DNA from: Leptolyngbya sp. FACHB-321
Lineage (GTDB): Bacteria > Cyanobacteriota > Cyanobacteriia > Leptolyngbyales > Leptolyngbyaceae
Reading direction: 5' to 3'
Length of the DNA: 64,000 nucleotides
Assembly: GCF_014695975.1 (NCBI RefSeq)
Contig: NZ_JACJPI010000010.1
Coordinates: 32,075 to 96,074 of the forward strand
Shown here: positions 20,201-26,959 of the stretch, piece after piece
Position numbering within the stretch: position 1 is the first letter of the stretch
Layout: every line of letters starts with the position of its first letter
Made by a program: the position numbers and the translations under genes
The notes under the pieces: generated by a model
Seen by the model: the letters and a program-made list of their open reading frames with translations, nothing else
Databases searched by the model: none
What the model was told of the DNA's origin: nothing

Positions 20201-21246
20201 TTAAAGCATCACGGATGCCGAACACACACTTGAATGTCGTCAGCCGCATTCTTGCAGTGGAAGGTGCACGGCATCAGATTACGAAAGGTTCGGCGATCGT
20301 GACGGAATATGATGTTCCGCTCAACCCCTGGTACTATCGCCAAAACGCTGCCCCAACATTGCCCTATTCAATTTTGATGGAAATGGCATTGCAACCCTGT
20401 GGGTTTCTCTCGGCATATCTGGGCACGACGTTGATGTTCCCAGATAAGAGTCTTTATTTTCGCAATCTGGATGGTAAAGGGCATGTGCTGAAGGACATTG
20501 ATCTGAGAGGAAAAACGATTACCAACCGATCGATATTGCTCTCCTCCAGCAATGTTCAGGGCATGATTATTCAAAACTTTGAGTTTCAAATGCACTGTGA
20601 AGGGGAGTTGTTTTATACAGGCACTGCCGCTTTTGGACACTTCAGCCCTGAAGCATTGGCAAATCAGGTGGGACTTGATCGCGGTCAAACAGTGTCTCCC
20701 TGGCATGAAGTAACGGATCATCATCTGCCTGTGATTATGCGATCGCTTGAAACTCCTGAAAGTCGAGCTAAGTTTTATCGCGTTGATCTCGAACGCCCGC
20801 ACTATCGTCTCGCAGCGCACCAACTGGATCTCTTGCACCAAGTGACGCTGATCCCCAATGGTGGTTTGCACAATAAGGGGTATATTTTTGCCCAGAAGCA
20901 AGTACACCCCAGTGATTGGTTTTTCAAGTGCCACTTCAAAGATGATCCAGTTATGCCAGGTTCTCTGGGGATTGAAGCCATGCTACAAGCCATGCAGGTC
21001 TATGCCTTAGAGATGGATCTCGGGAAACATCTGAAATCACCCACCTTTAAACCATTAATCGATCATGCAACCATCTGGCGATATCGCGGGCAAATTCTCC
21101 ACGGGCAAATAGACATGAGCCTGGAAGTTCATCTAACACAAGTTGAGACAGCCTCTGATCACGTCATCATAGTGGGTGATGCGAGTTTATGGAGATCAAA
21201 ACTGAGAATCTATGAGGTGAAAAATCTTGCTATCATGCTGTGTTAA
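14239..21246 (+). CDS. PfaC/PfaB-like synthase (KS-CLF-AT-DH-DH)
   Basis: This 2335-residue protein is the second half of the synthase. In order: active ketosynthase (about 1-440; Cys198 in DAACASS, His333 in ECHATGT); a second ketosynthase fold (about 480-960) whose catalytic Cys motif has become LSAEENST, so it is a chain-length-factor-like domain; an acyltransferase (about 1060-1400; Ser1168 in GYSLGA); then four hotdog folds forming two FabA-like double-hotdog dehydratases, with active-site stretches CHFKDDQVMAGSL (His1827) and CHFKDDPVMPGSL (His2232). PUFA synthases normally split this content into PfaB (KS-AT) and PfaC (KS-CLF-DH-DH); here AT sits between CLF and DH in one chain. The start ATG has no strong ribosome-binding site; a second ATG follows it immediately. 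FabA-type dehydratases could give unsaturation or full reduction together with PfaD. Confidence 0.9.
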   Translation: MMEPIAIVGLSCLFPGAETPEQYWQNLVAQKDLTSLATTEQIGVDPDWFYHRQKGKADTFYCQRGGYIRDFQFDPTGYRLDAELLQSLDSMHQWSLYVAKQALQDSGYLGSAETLAQCGVILGNLSFPTRRSHPLFAQMYHRALQPSLQALLNCDHFRFNENTNLPNPLNGLLAGYPSALIAQALSLSGLNFSLDAACASSLYAIKLACHYLQTGKANLMLAGAVSAADPLFIHIGFSIFQAYPENDRTSPLDRSSQGLVAGEGASMVVLKRYADAVKDGDRIYAAIQGVGLSNDGSGKFVLSPNPKGQILAFERAYSEAQINPSQIEYVECHATGTPLGDRTELNSMEAFFGRTNTTPLIGSVKSNLGHLLTAAGMASLLKVILGMNHHSIPATLNLTQPLNSERGRFTGEQMVRSLIPWTTPIKQAAISAFGFGGTNAHLILTSELLAVAPQSTSGSSSISPKHSPKNSPTFNPTTILPLAIVGMDAHFGEYGSLDTFDRAIYSGIQCFKPVPPQRWKGVESDPDLLKVYGFTNGEAPQGAYIQDFELDFLRFKLPPRQQDQLIPQQLLALKVADRAIQDAGLQPSRPVAVIVAMGTELSLHQYRGRCDLVWQLQQSLEQAGLTLTEAQQIELEKITKDSLHSAAEVNQYTSFIGNLIATRIAALWDFSGPAFTLSAEENSTFRALEVAQLLLAAGEVEAVVISAIDLAGSFEHVLLRQSQNPINCGSHTLSFDGNANGWMLGEGAGAVVVKSLPTAQQQDDRIYAIVDAIALATQSTPTQGQDAPIAPTAATVTQACQLALDNAAIEPEQIGYLEVCGSGVASTDTAEMVGLLAAYGAVSGSTQPTLSCALGSVKANIGHTFVAAGMASLIKTALCLHHRYIPAVPAWTAPKEGDRWQGSPFYVATDSQCWFLTPETPRRIAAINGMGNDGTVAHLILSEVANSAPRPNSHLTHTPGYLLPIAAQNQSDLRSRLQSLQQVIVQTACLKAVVHQTLYQFQTQVQSSPAEALYRLAIVGTSQETILQEIHLAFAGITAAFEQDTDWKTPSGSYFTAKPLANQGQIAFVYPGMASSDLGLGRDLFRLFPSLYDRFSGLTNEVTQAMQTDLIYPRSLEKPTNQVLSQQHATFFGNGAAMCLSGISLAVLHSLVLREYFQIQPQAAFGYSLGAASSMLFALGVWRDDHNLSQTLHASPLFTTDLCGPCETGRQAWRVPNYQTQFWQSYVLKASVTEVEALLQDDQRVFITFINTPKELVIAGDPVKCQQVIQTLQCLAFPVSFESVLHSSIVQSQYNDLVQLHQIPVHPVTDIRFYSGVSHAPMPLEQNAIAHNSAQICCQVVDFPALVQRVYADGARIFIELGTGNSCSRWTSEILQAQPHVALSVSLKKNDDQTGLLRLLAQLISHGVALDLAPLYATSSTESDLTRSLIKTVTLGGERLSDTLLSTDHRQFFQSTQTPLEPPKFTIMQPQDPHLKNFRILQLQLVNAQQFTSNQSATTGLLSQSQDPQIDLSQTNADGNQAAVVNALETLTQKPEKAKDAIWDEADLLEFAEGNIANVFGADYAIIDTYSRRVRLPMPPYLLVSRVTQLKAQRGEFNPSSMTTEYDIPLNAQYSVDGQISWAVAVESGQCDLLLISYLGIDFENKGNLVYRLLDCTITFLDDLPKDGETLRYDIQINSFARNGKNLLFFFSYNCFVGDKMVIKMDGGCAGFFSNEQLQQGKGVIYSAKELHQRQQIQKQYFNPLLICQKTTFNYSDLLNLSSGNIAACFGKHYWQDQRNPSLRLPGGSFLMLDRIASVEPTSGAWGLGIVVGEKDLHPEDWYFPCHFKDDQVMAGSLMAEGCGQLLQFYMLYLGLQLCTLDARFQPLPGVGQVVRCRGQVTPTTGVLTYRMEVTEIGFNPKPFIRCDVEIILNSKVIVHFKDLGLQLSEKNSAQAIAPEQFLSLAPYPAQAPRKPALLTEDQIAEFCTGELAKCFGSEYAIYDQGTVKASRMPNTHLNVVSRILAVEGARHQITKGSAIVTEYDVPLNPWYYRQNAAPTLPYSILMEMALQPCGFLSAYLGTTLMFPDKSLYFRNLDGKGHVLKDIDLRGKTITNRSILLSSSNVQGMIIQNFEFQMHCEGELFYTGTAAFGHFSPEALANQVGLDRGQTVSPWHEVTDHHLPVIMRSLETPESRAKFYRVDLERPHYRLAAHQLDLLHQVTLIPNGGLHNKGYIFAQKQVHPSDWFFKCHFKDDPVMPGSLGIEAMLQAMQVYALEMDLGKHLKSPTFKPLIDHATIWRYRGQILHGQIDMSLEVHLTQVETASDHVIIVGDASLWRSKLRIYEVKNLAIMLC

Positions 21247-21951
21247 CGTGATTCTCCAACGAAAGCGCACTAACGGCAAAGGCGCAAGAAACGAGAGACA
21301 GAGGGCAATCGGTTGTAGTGTAAGTAGCAAGGCAATGCTCTTACAGCCAAAACCGCTAGAACAATGGTGCGCGTTCGCCCGTTGTGAGTTTGGTTCTAGA
21401 AGCTTGAGTGAAAGGCACTGGTGAAAAGGGGCAGTTCCTTTATTCCGTTTTGGAGAATCCAACATTCGCTGCTTCCGGGTGAGGCATTTGTGAATGAGCA
21501 AAAGCTCTAGTGCCACTGGCAAATGAGTGGCGTCAGCTTGCAAGGCTAGAACGCTGGTCTAGAGGGATACTGACCCATGGCACTACTCGTTTGCTAATAG
21601 CGCTACATCTTCGGCTCATGCACAGGTATTGAGTGCTTTAGTTCAACTTGGCTCTGCTGCCTTTACCCAGTTGTTGGAGGCAGCATGGTTGATGAAGTGC
21701 TATCGTGCAACAATGAGCACTGTATGGCGGAGCGTCGACCGATGGGCTCAAGGCAGCGAGTTCGCAAGCAAATAGACGAAGTCTCCAGTCGTTACCGCCA
21801 TGAGATGAATCGGCAGTTGAAACTTGAACTACACAGCCTTGAGGAAAGGCCAGACTTGAACCAGGGTAGCAAGTAGGCACCCTAACGGAGAAGTACCAAG
21901 CAGCAAGAGTGAAGCTGAAGCCTGAAGCCTTTGAAGCGTGACACTGACACT
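21247..21951. other. Gap after the lipid-synthase genes, coding-like debris only
   Basis: No intact gene is supported. Between about 21607 and 21775 a plus-strand frame reads like real protein (SAHAQVLSALVQLGSAAFTQ, LLEAAWLMKCYRATMS) but has no start, and neighbouring frames (LVPLANEWRQLARLERW at about 21508-21560) look like earlier parts of the same gene after indels. A short block at 21490-21550 recurs in inverted form at 22458-22505. The family was not recognised. Confidence 0.4.
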
Positions 21952-22263
21952 ATGAATCGTTCTTTTCCACCAGAGCTTCAACGAGCAATTCTGCAAAGCT
22001 TGCAGGCAAGCGCTGCTCAAATGGGGCAGCCGCTGCCCGATGTTATAGCAGAACAGCTGTATCAAGACGCCAAGGCCCTGCTGGCTCATCTCTCCCATGA
22101 GCCTCTCACCTTAGCGCGGGTAGCAGGCACACTGCTCGTGTACCGCGTGCAGGACACCGAACTGGAAGAATTAGAGTGGTTCAAAGCTCAAGTGCAGCAA
22201 TGCTCCAGTGATGAAGCGATTGAGGAACTCATCGAGTCCATGCATCGGGTTGACGCGCTGTAG
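21952..22263 (+). CDS. Hypothetical 103-residue protein
   Basis: The family is not recognised. The ATG at 21952 is preferred over the TTG at 21931. The protein is predicted mostly helical, acidic towards its C-terminus (TELEELEWFKAQVQQCSSDE), with no membrane segment or obvious motif. Codon use and an uninterrupted frame on a strand with good amino-acid composition support it as real. It sits alone between two non-coding stretches, so there is no operon context; it could be a plasmid-maintenance or regulatory protein, but that is a guess. Confidence 0.55.
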   Translation: MNRSFPPELQRAILQSLQASAAQMGQPLPDVIAEQLYQDAKALLAHLSHEPLTLARVAGTLLVYRVQDTELEELEWFKAQVQQCSSDEAIEELIESMHRVDAL

Positions 22264-22881
22264 CCCAAGGTTCTTTGCCTTACAAGTGAATGTCCTGGCA
22301 AGCCTCATCCTGCCATAGTACCGTCAACTTAACGGAGCAGCATCGGCATGAAGCACGATCGTCTTTAAAGCTTCAGCGTGGCTCAAGACCATGAAGCAGG
22401 TTTCGTGCCAGCGCTTGCTCGCCCATCGACGAGTTGTTGGCGTTGCTGTGCTCGGTATAGCCTTGCAAGATGACGCCAGATTTTTGCTCATTCACAACAG
22501 TACGGTACTCTGGTAGAGCAAAGTTGCCAGTACTAACTAGCGCACGGACATAACAGGGGAGGAAACAAGAGCCGCTTCATTGGCACATAAACCGGGCGTG
22601 GCCAACGGAGCAAGCGGTAACGACCACAGAAGCAGCAAGCCAGTGGTTCTCAGTGTGACGAGCCAACTGAGGCAGAAGCACTTTTGTTCCATTGTGTTGT
22701 TTCCGCAATCGGTGTGGTGACCAAACCAAAGGCTTTAACGGTAATTGCATTGTAAGGCGCTAGCAGTAGCCGTTATGGTGAAACTTGAGTAGCAACAAGC
22801 GAGCACTCTGATCGTTACTCAGCAGTACCTAAAAGTGAACCAAACAGCGTTGGTCGTAAGAGTCATGCTGTCCTTTCTACT
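22264..22881. other. Intergenic region before the RNB nuclease gene
   Basis: No gene is supported in these 618 bases. On the minus strand a fragment at about 22400-22505 reads NEQKSGVILQGYTEHSNANN, which weakly recalls an OmpA-type peptidoglycan-binding motif, but it is short and followed by a frame break. The final 100 bases upstream of the ATG at 22882 contain no convincing promoter or ribosome-binding sequence. Confidence 0.35.
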
Positions 22882-24660
22882 ATGAACACAGTGACGGGTT
22901 TCACCATTGACGGTGCCAGCTCTACAGACCTAGACGACGCGGTTTGGGTCGAGGCAGACGGCAACAACACGCGCGTGCAAGTACACATTGCTGACGTCGC
23001 GAGCAAAGTGCCACAGGATAGCTTTCTCGACCGTCAGGCACTCAAGCGTGGCGAAACAGCGTACCTGCCAACGACCCGTAAACCACTGTTCCCACACAGC
23101 CTGGAAGCGTCGCTGAGTCTGTTGCCGTTGGTGGAACGAGCCGTACTTACGGTAGACATACTCGTTGACCCACAGGGCGAACTGCTGGACATGCAGCTCA
23201 GTGAAAGCGTGTTGGTGAGTCAGGAGCAGTTCAGCTACGAAGCCGTTGAGGGCGTACTGAGAGGCGCACCACATCACTTGCAACCCCAATTGCAACTGTT
23301 AGAACGTGTGACGGGACTACTAGCCTTGCAACGGCAGCAGCAGGGGGCTGTGTTTGGTCGCACCGTCGGGACCAACTACGTTGACGAAGACGGTCGCGTG
23401 GTCACGCAAAGTCTGCGGTCACAGCAAATCATTGCCGAACTCATGATCTTGACCAACCGGGTCGTTTCAGAATTTATGCGTGATCACAAGTACGAGTGGC
23501 TCTACCGCACACACGACTACCGTGACTTGAGCGAGCTACCGGCTGAGCGACAGCAGTTTGTGCAGGAGTTGAAGGCAATCGCTGACGACGAGCAACTGAG
23601 ACGAGCACTCGCAAGCCACTACGACCGTGCGCGGTACAGTCCTGAAGCAAAGCCACACGTGGGACTAGGTTTAGCGGTTTATGCACATACGACCTCGCCC
23701 ATTCGACGGTACGCTGACCTGGTGAACCAACGGTTGTTGAAGGCAGCGTTACACGGTCAACCAGTGCCGTACACGCCTGCGGTGCTGACTGACATAGCCA
23801 CGCAACTGACAGCGCTGCAACACGACAAGCGTGACCAGAAAAACGCGTGGTACAGAGAGCAACGACGCACTGAAGTCGCGCAACAAGTGCAGCAGACTGA
23901 CCTGTCAAAGTTGTCGCCAGAGTTGTTTAGTAAGGCCTTGAAGCAGGGTGTGCTTGACGGTCAGTGGCAGGCGTTAGAACAGACGCTACTGCAACGGCTA
24001 GCAGACGGCACGCTCACTACGGTGGACTTCTACCAGGTGTTGGTAGTCATACCCAACACGCCTGAGAGCGTGAGCTTCAAGCTGCAAGTTTGGGCAGCGA
24101 TCGCTGACAACTCCATGAGCCTGCAAGTCCTGAACCTGGTCCGTACTCACTGGAAGCCAACGACTACAGTTGAGTTCCAAGAGCAAAGTACACCAGACGG
24201 TTGGGCAGCGCTCTGTGTGGTGACCCAGGAAGGCAAAGAGCAGTGTGCGACTGTCTGGTCAGTGGCTCAACGTAAAGCGTTGGCACAGCAGGAGTCTGCG
24301 TACCGCTGGCTAGAGGCGTGGGTCTGGGGCGAGCTGGTGACACCAGCACAGGCAGCGTTACCAGAGGCAAAACCAGTCTTGCCGGTTGAGACCGGACGTC
24401 CCGCACCAGAACTGTTACTATCCACGCACCAGACACCGGACTACGTCAGTGCGCTTAACCAATACGCCCAGCGCTTGGGTGTGCCGTTGCCGTCGTACAG
24501 CTTTGCACCAGCCTGCGCGCCCAACGGTTTGTTCCAATGCGTCTGTGAGTGCCTTGACCTTGTGGGCAAGGGCGAGGGCACAAGCAAAAAGCAAGCCAAA
24601 CACAAAGCGGCTCAGAGTGTGTGGGTGCAGGTGGAGAGCAGTGCTGCGACAGAACGATAG
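22882..24660 (+). CDS. RNB-family exoribonuclease with C-terminal dsRNA-binding domain
   Basis: This 592-residue protein should degrade RNA 3' to 5'. The RNB catalytic core starts almost at residue 1: DGASSTDLDDAV (about 10-21) supplies the metal-binding aspartates, and TSPIRRYADLVNQRL (about 271-285) is the family's signature. A middle region (about 300-500) has no recognised domain. The last 75 residues end in GKGEGTSKKQAKHKAAQSVW, the typical second half of a double-stranded-RNA-binding domain. Canonical RNase II/R carry two N-terminal cold-shock domains and a C-terminal S1 domain; these are absent. The gene is more GC-rich than the lipid genes and similar in base use to the relaxase. Plasmid location next to the replication region suggests a role in antisense control or RNA turnover, which is inference. 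Confidence 0.8.
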   Translation: MNTVTGFTIDGASSTDLDDAVWVEADGNNTRVQVHIADVASKVPQDSFLDRQALKRGETAYLPTTRKPLFPHSLEASLSLLPLVERAVLTVDILVDPQGELLDMQLSESVLVSQEQFSYEAVEGVLRGAPHHLQPQLQLLERVTGLLALQRQQQGAVFGRTVGTNYVDEDGRVVTQSLRSQQIIAELMILTNRVVSEFMRDHKYEWLYRTHDYRDLSELPAERQQFVQELKAIADDEQLRRALASHYDRARYSPEAKPHVGLGLAVYAHTTSPIRRYADLVNQRLLKAALHGQPVPYTPAVLTDIATQLTALQHDKRDQKNAWYREQRRTEVAQQVQQTDLSKLSPELFSKALKQGVLDGQWQALEQTLLQRLADGTLTTVDFYQVLVVIPNTPESVSFKLQVWAAIADNSMSLQVLNLVRTHWKPTTTVEFQEQSTPDGWAALCVVTQEGKEQCATVWSVAQRKALAQQESAYRWLEAWVWGELVTPAQAALPEAKPVLPVETGRPAPELLLSTHQTPDYVSALNQYAQRLGVPLPSYSFAPACAPNGLFQCVCECLDLVGKGEGTSKKQAKHKAAQSVWVQVESSAATER

Positions 24661-24737
24661 CCCAGCCGTTGCAAAGCTTTGAGCCACACCAACACGCTGA
24701 GTTGTCTGCTGCCCGTGCAGGCTTCAGCTTGAGCAAA

Positions 24738-24753
24738 GGCTACTGCAGTAGCC
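24738..24753. terminator. Perfect palindrome between converging genes
   Basis: GGCTACTGCAGTAGCC is a perfect 16-base palindrome in the gap between the RNB nuclease gene and the converging rep gene. Its flanks (AAAGG and CCCTT) extend the pairing with a one-base bulge. It could terminate transcription from both sides or be a protein site; there is no T-run. The rest of 24661-24963 shows nothing else. Confidence 0.4.
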
Positions 24754-24963
24754 CTTGGCGTATACAGTGCGTCCCATTCTATTGATGTCAGTGAAGACTT
24801 GAAAGTGGGATAAGCTGTGTGTTCTAGTGCGTGTCTTAAAATTCCAGCAAAAGCTCTGGAGGCAAATCGAGAATGCCAATAACCCTCTCATCTCTATGAG
24901 AAGGAAGCCGCTCAGGTACGCTCTGCATCATGAGTCGGTGCATTCACACACAACCATAGATTT

Positions 24964-26064
24964 TTAAGTACAATCACTCAAGTTCGATTTCAGCTTTTCA
25001 GGATTGATTTGAAATTGAATGCTCGGTGTTTTTCTTTTCCCAGATAGCTCTTGCGCACCAAGAACATACCCCTCTTGCTGCAATTCCTCAACAGTGCGCC
25101 AGAAAATTTGATTATTTCGTGAGGAATTACTTCCTAGCAAATCAAGATTTTTGAACAAGTATTGTTTAGAAATCGCTAGATACTGACCCTCTCGCGGGGA
25201 ATCCCACTTGAGTCGGCTTGCAAGATAAATCAATAGTTTGGTTCTATAGTCATTTTTAGTATTACTACCAAGTTTTTGAGTCACTTCGACATCGCCAGCA
25301 AACAAGACGTAATCACCAGTACGGCTCGGTCCTTCAAAGAACTCTAAAGAGACTGTGTAAGAATCAGCTAATTCATAAGTGTAGTCAGCAGCTTTTACGA
25401 GATCAAAGTCGCGTGAGAGGTTTTCGATCTTGTAGCTTCGGATACGCAAGATACTCTTGATAATTACCTCTGCTCCAATTTTATTGCCTTCCCTAAGAGA
25501 CTTCGCTAAAACTAATTCGACTCGATGCAGCGCCACAAGGTCACGGTTTAATTGCGAGCGCACTTTGGCATGAAAACTACCACCCTTGGCACGTGAATAA
25601 CCGAGGCTTTCCAGTAAGTCATTTGAGCGGAAAGTCACTACTGGGCCATTGTTTTGCTCAGCTGCGAGCTTGTAGAGATACAGTACAATCCCAACCTGCC
25701 GAGGGTTGAGAAAAGTCAAAAGTGCCATGAAGAGGCGCTGAATCCGACGATCCTGTATTTTTTCAAGCCCTTTACCAATGCCTTGAGCGACCAGAGCCGG
25801 AAGGTCAAGGCTATCATACTGCTGCTTTAGTTCTTCCCACTCGTCAATCGTCAGATCCTCAAGTGGAACCCGCCGCGTCACTGCAACTTCACCAGCATCA
25901 TTCGCATCTGCCTCAACCCGCATCTCTAGATAGTACCCATCCCCATCGGAACGTAGAATGGGCAATCGGACATCTGGATTATTGACTGATGCTGCAGCTC
26001 TAGGCAGGACCATGAGCAACTGTCCATCGACTGGGAAAGTCAGATCTTTTTCACTCAAAGTCAT
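24964..26064 (-). CDS. Probable plasmid replication initiator (Rep)
   Basis: This 366-residue soluble protein lies directly beside, and reads away from, an array of ten iterons, which is the main reason to call it the initiator. Its central part (LFMALLTFLNPRQVGIVLYL, then LLESLGYSRAKGGSFHAKVR and RDLVALHRVELV) looks like the winged-helix arrangement of plasmid Rep proteins. The second half again has helix-turn-helix-like stretches. The ATG at 26062-26064 is preceded by minus-strand AGGAT; transcription would start in or near the iterons, so the protein probably represses itself, as iteron Reps do. I cannot name the exact Rep family from memory. Confidence 0.7.
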   Translation of the reverse strand: MTLSEKDLTFPVDGQLLMVLPRAAASVNNPDVRLPILRSDGDGYYLEMRVEADANDAGEVAVTRRVPLEDLTIDEWEELKQQYDSLDLPALVAQGIGKGLEKIQDRRIQRLFMALLTFLNPRQVGIVLYLYKLAAEQNNGPVVTFRSNDLLESLGYSRAKGGSFHAKVRSQLNRDLVALHRVELVLAKSLREGNKIGAEVIIKSILRIRSYKIENLSRDFDLVKAADYTYELADSYTVSLEFFEGPSRTGDYVLFAGDVEVTQKLGSNTKNDYRTKLLIYLASRLKWDSPREGQYLAISKQYLFKNLDLLGSNSSRNNQIFWRTVEELQQEGYVLGAQELSGKRKTPSIQFQINPEKLKSNLSDCT

Positions 26065-26146
26065 AAGGATAGAGGAGTAAGCATGGAGGAATTCTACTAG
26101 AGATACCGAGTTTCGATCCGATACACCTTAGATCTGTTTTACAGGT

Positions 26147-26458
26147 TCTATCACTCCGGCGTATGTTTTTGCTCTCATGTTCTATCACTCCCACGTATAG
26201 ATTGGTCTATCACGCCGACGTATTGTTTAAGCAAGATCTATCACTCCGGCGTACAAAAGGGTCTATCACTCTCGCGTATAAATCTGGGCGGGGCTACCTA
26301 TGCAAACCTACTTTCTGTAGTTACTAAGAGAACTGTTCTATCACTCTCGCGTATCAATTGGTCTATCACACCGAAGGAGACAGCAGCTCTGTCCTATCAC
26401 TCCCGCGTATAGATAGCTCTATCACTCCTGCGTATTGCTGTTCTATCACTCCCGCGTA
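26147..26458 (+). repeat. Iteron array: ten 17-bp direct repeats, putative plasmid origin
   Basis: Ten copies of TCTATCACTCCCGCGTA (consensus) lie in one orientation, starting at 26147, 26181, 26206, 26237, 26262, 26337, 26362, 26393, 26418 and 26442. The TCTATCAC half is nearly invariant; the copy at 26362 is the most degenerate. Start-to-start distances of 25 and 31 bases recur (25-31-25 in both clusters), with a 75-base gap splitting the array five and five. This is classic iteron-origin architecture next to the Rep gene. Confidence 0.93.
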
Positions 26459-26959
26459 AAGTGCTGGTATGAATAAATTCAGCACGTTTTGTGAAGAGAG
26501 TTTCGGTGTTTAATGAATGGCATCTACCTCCAATGCGTCTGTTTCTAGAGGTAGCAAAGAAGGTTAAGTTCAGTTGCGTGGAGGTTTACATGCCATGATC
26601 CATGGCTGCACCTAAATCATATAGAAGTGAATTTGGTTTAATCCGCCAAGGAATATCGTTTTAAAGTCACGAAGAAACCGGGACAGAGCCTCGCCAAAGT
26701 CTCAATTATCCCGGCTTCCTGCGCTTTAGTTGAAGAAACAGCCATTTCTTCAGCTAAGTTTGTGTATCTGCATCATAGCAGTTCTGATGATTTACCAAGC
26801 AATAGTGTTTGCCAGAGATATTAAGAATACCTCTGGCAGGATTTTGTTGGCTTACTAAGCAATCATTTTGTTGCAGTAAATTTTCAGGTAAGCAGGAAAC
26901 CGTGGTGAAGCGGGTCTAAAGAGAGTTATCTGAACCGGTTCCATTGAAATGGAGCCGTT
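26459..26959. other. Leader between iterons and primase gene, with hairpin
   Basis: There is no gene in these 500 bases. A hairpin with arms TGCCAGAG (26810-26817) and CTCTGGCA (26831-26838), extended inside by TATT/AATA, lies 120 bases before the primase-like gene and is followed by GGATTTTG. It could be a terminator/attenuator or part of the origin. The stretch 26620-26780 is relatively AT-rich and could serve as the DNA-unwinding region, which is inference. Confidence 0.45.

Noticed and set aside
20368..20934. 188-codon minus-strand frame
   Set aside because: It lies wholly inside the dehydratase region of the PfaC-like gene and is its antisense shadow.
22400..22505. OmpA-type domain fragment on the minus strand
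   Set aside because: Only about 25 residues with weak resemblance; no continuation in any frame.
23474..23908. 144-codon minus-strand frame
   Set aside because: Antisense shadow of the RNB nuclease gene.
26147..26458. Possible CRISPR array
   Set aside because: The repeats are only 17 bp, spacers are 7-58 bp and uneven, all in one orientation beside a Rep-like gene; these are iterons.
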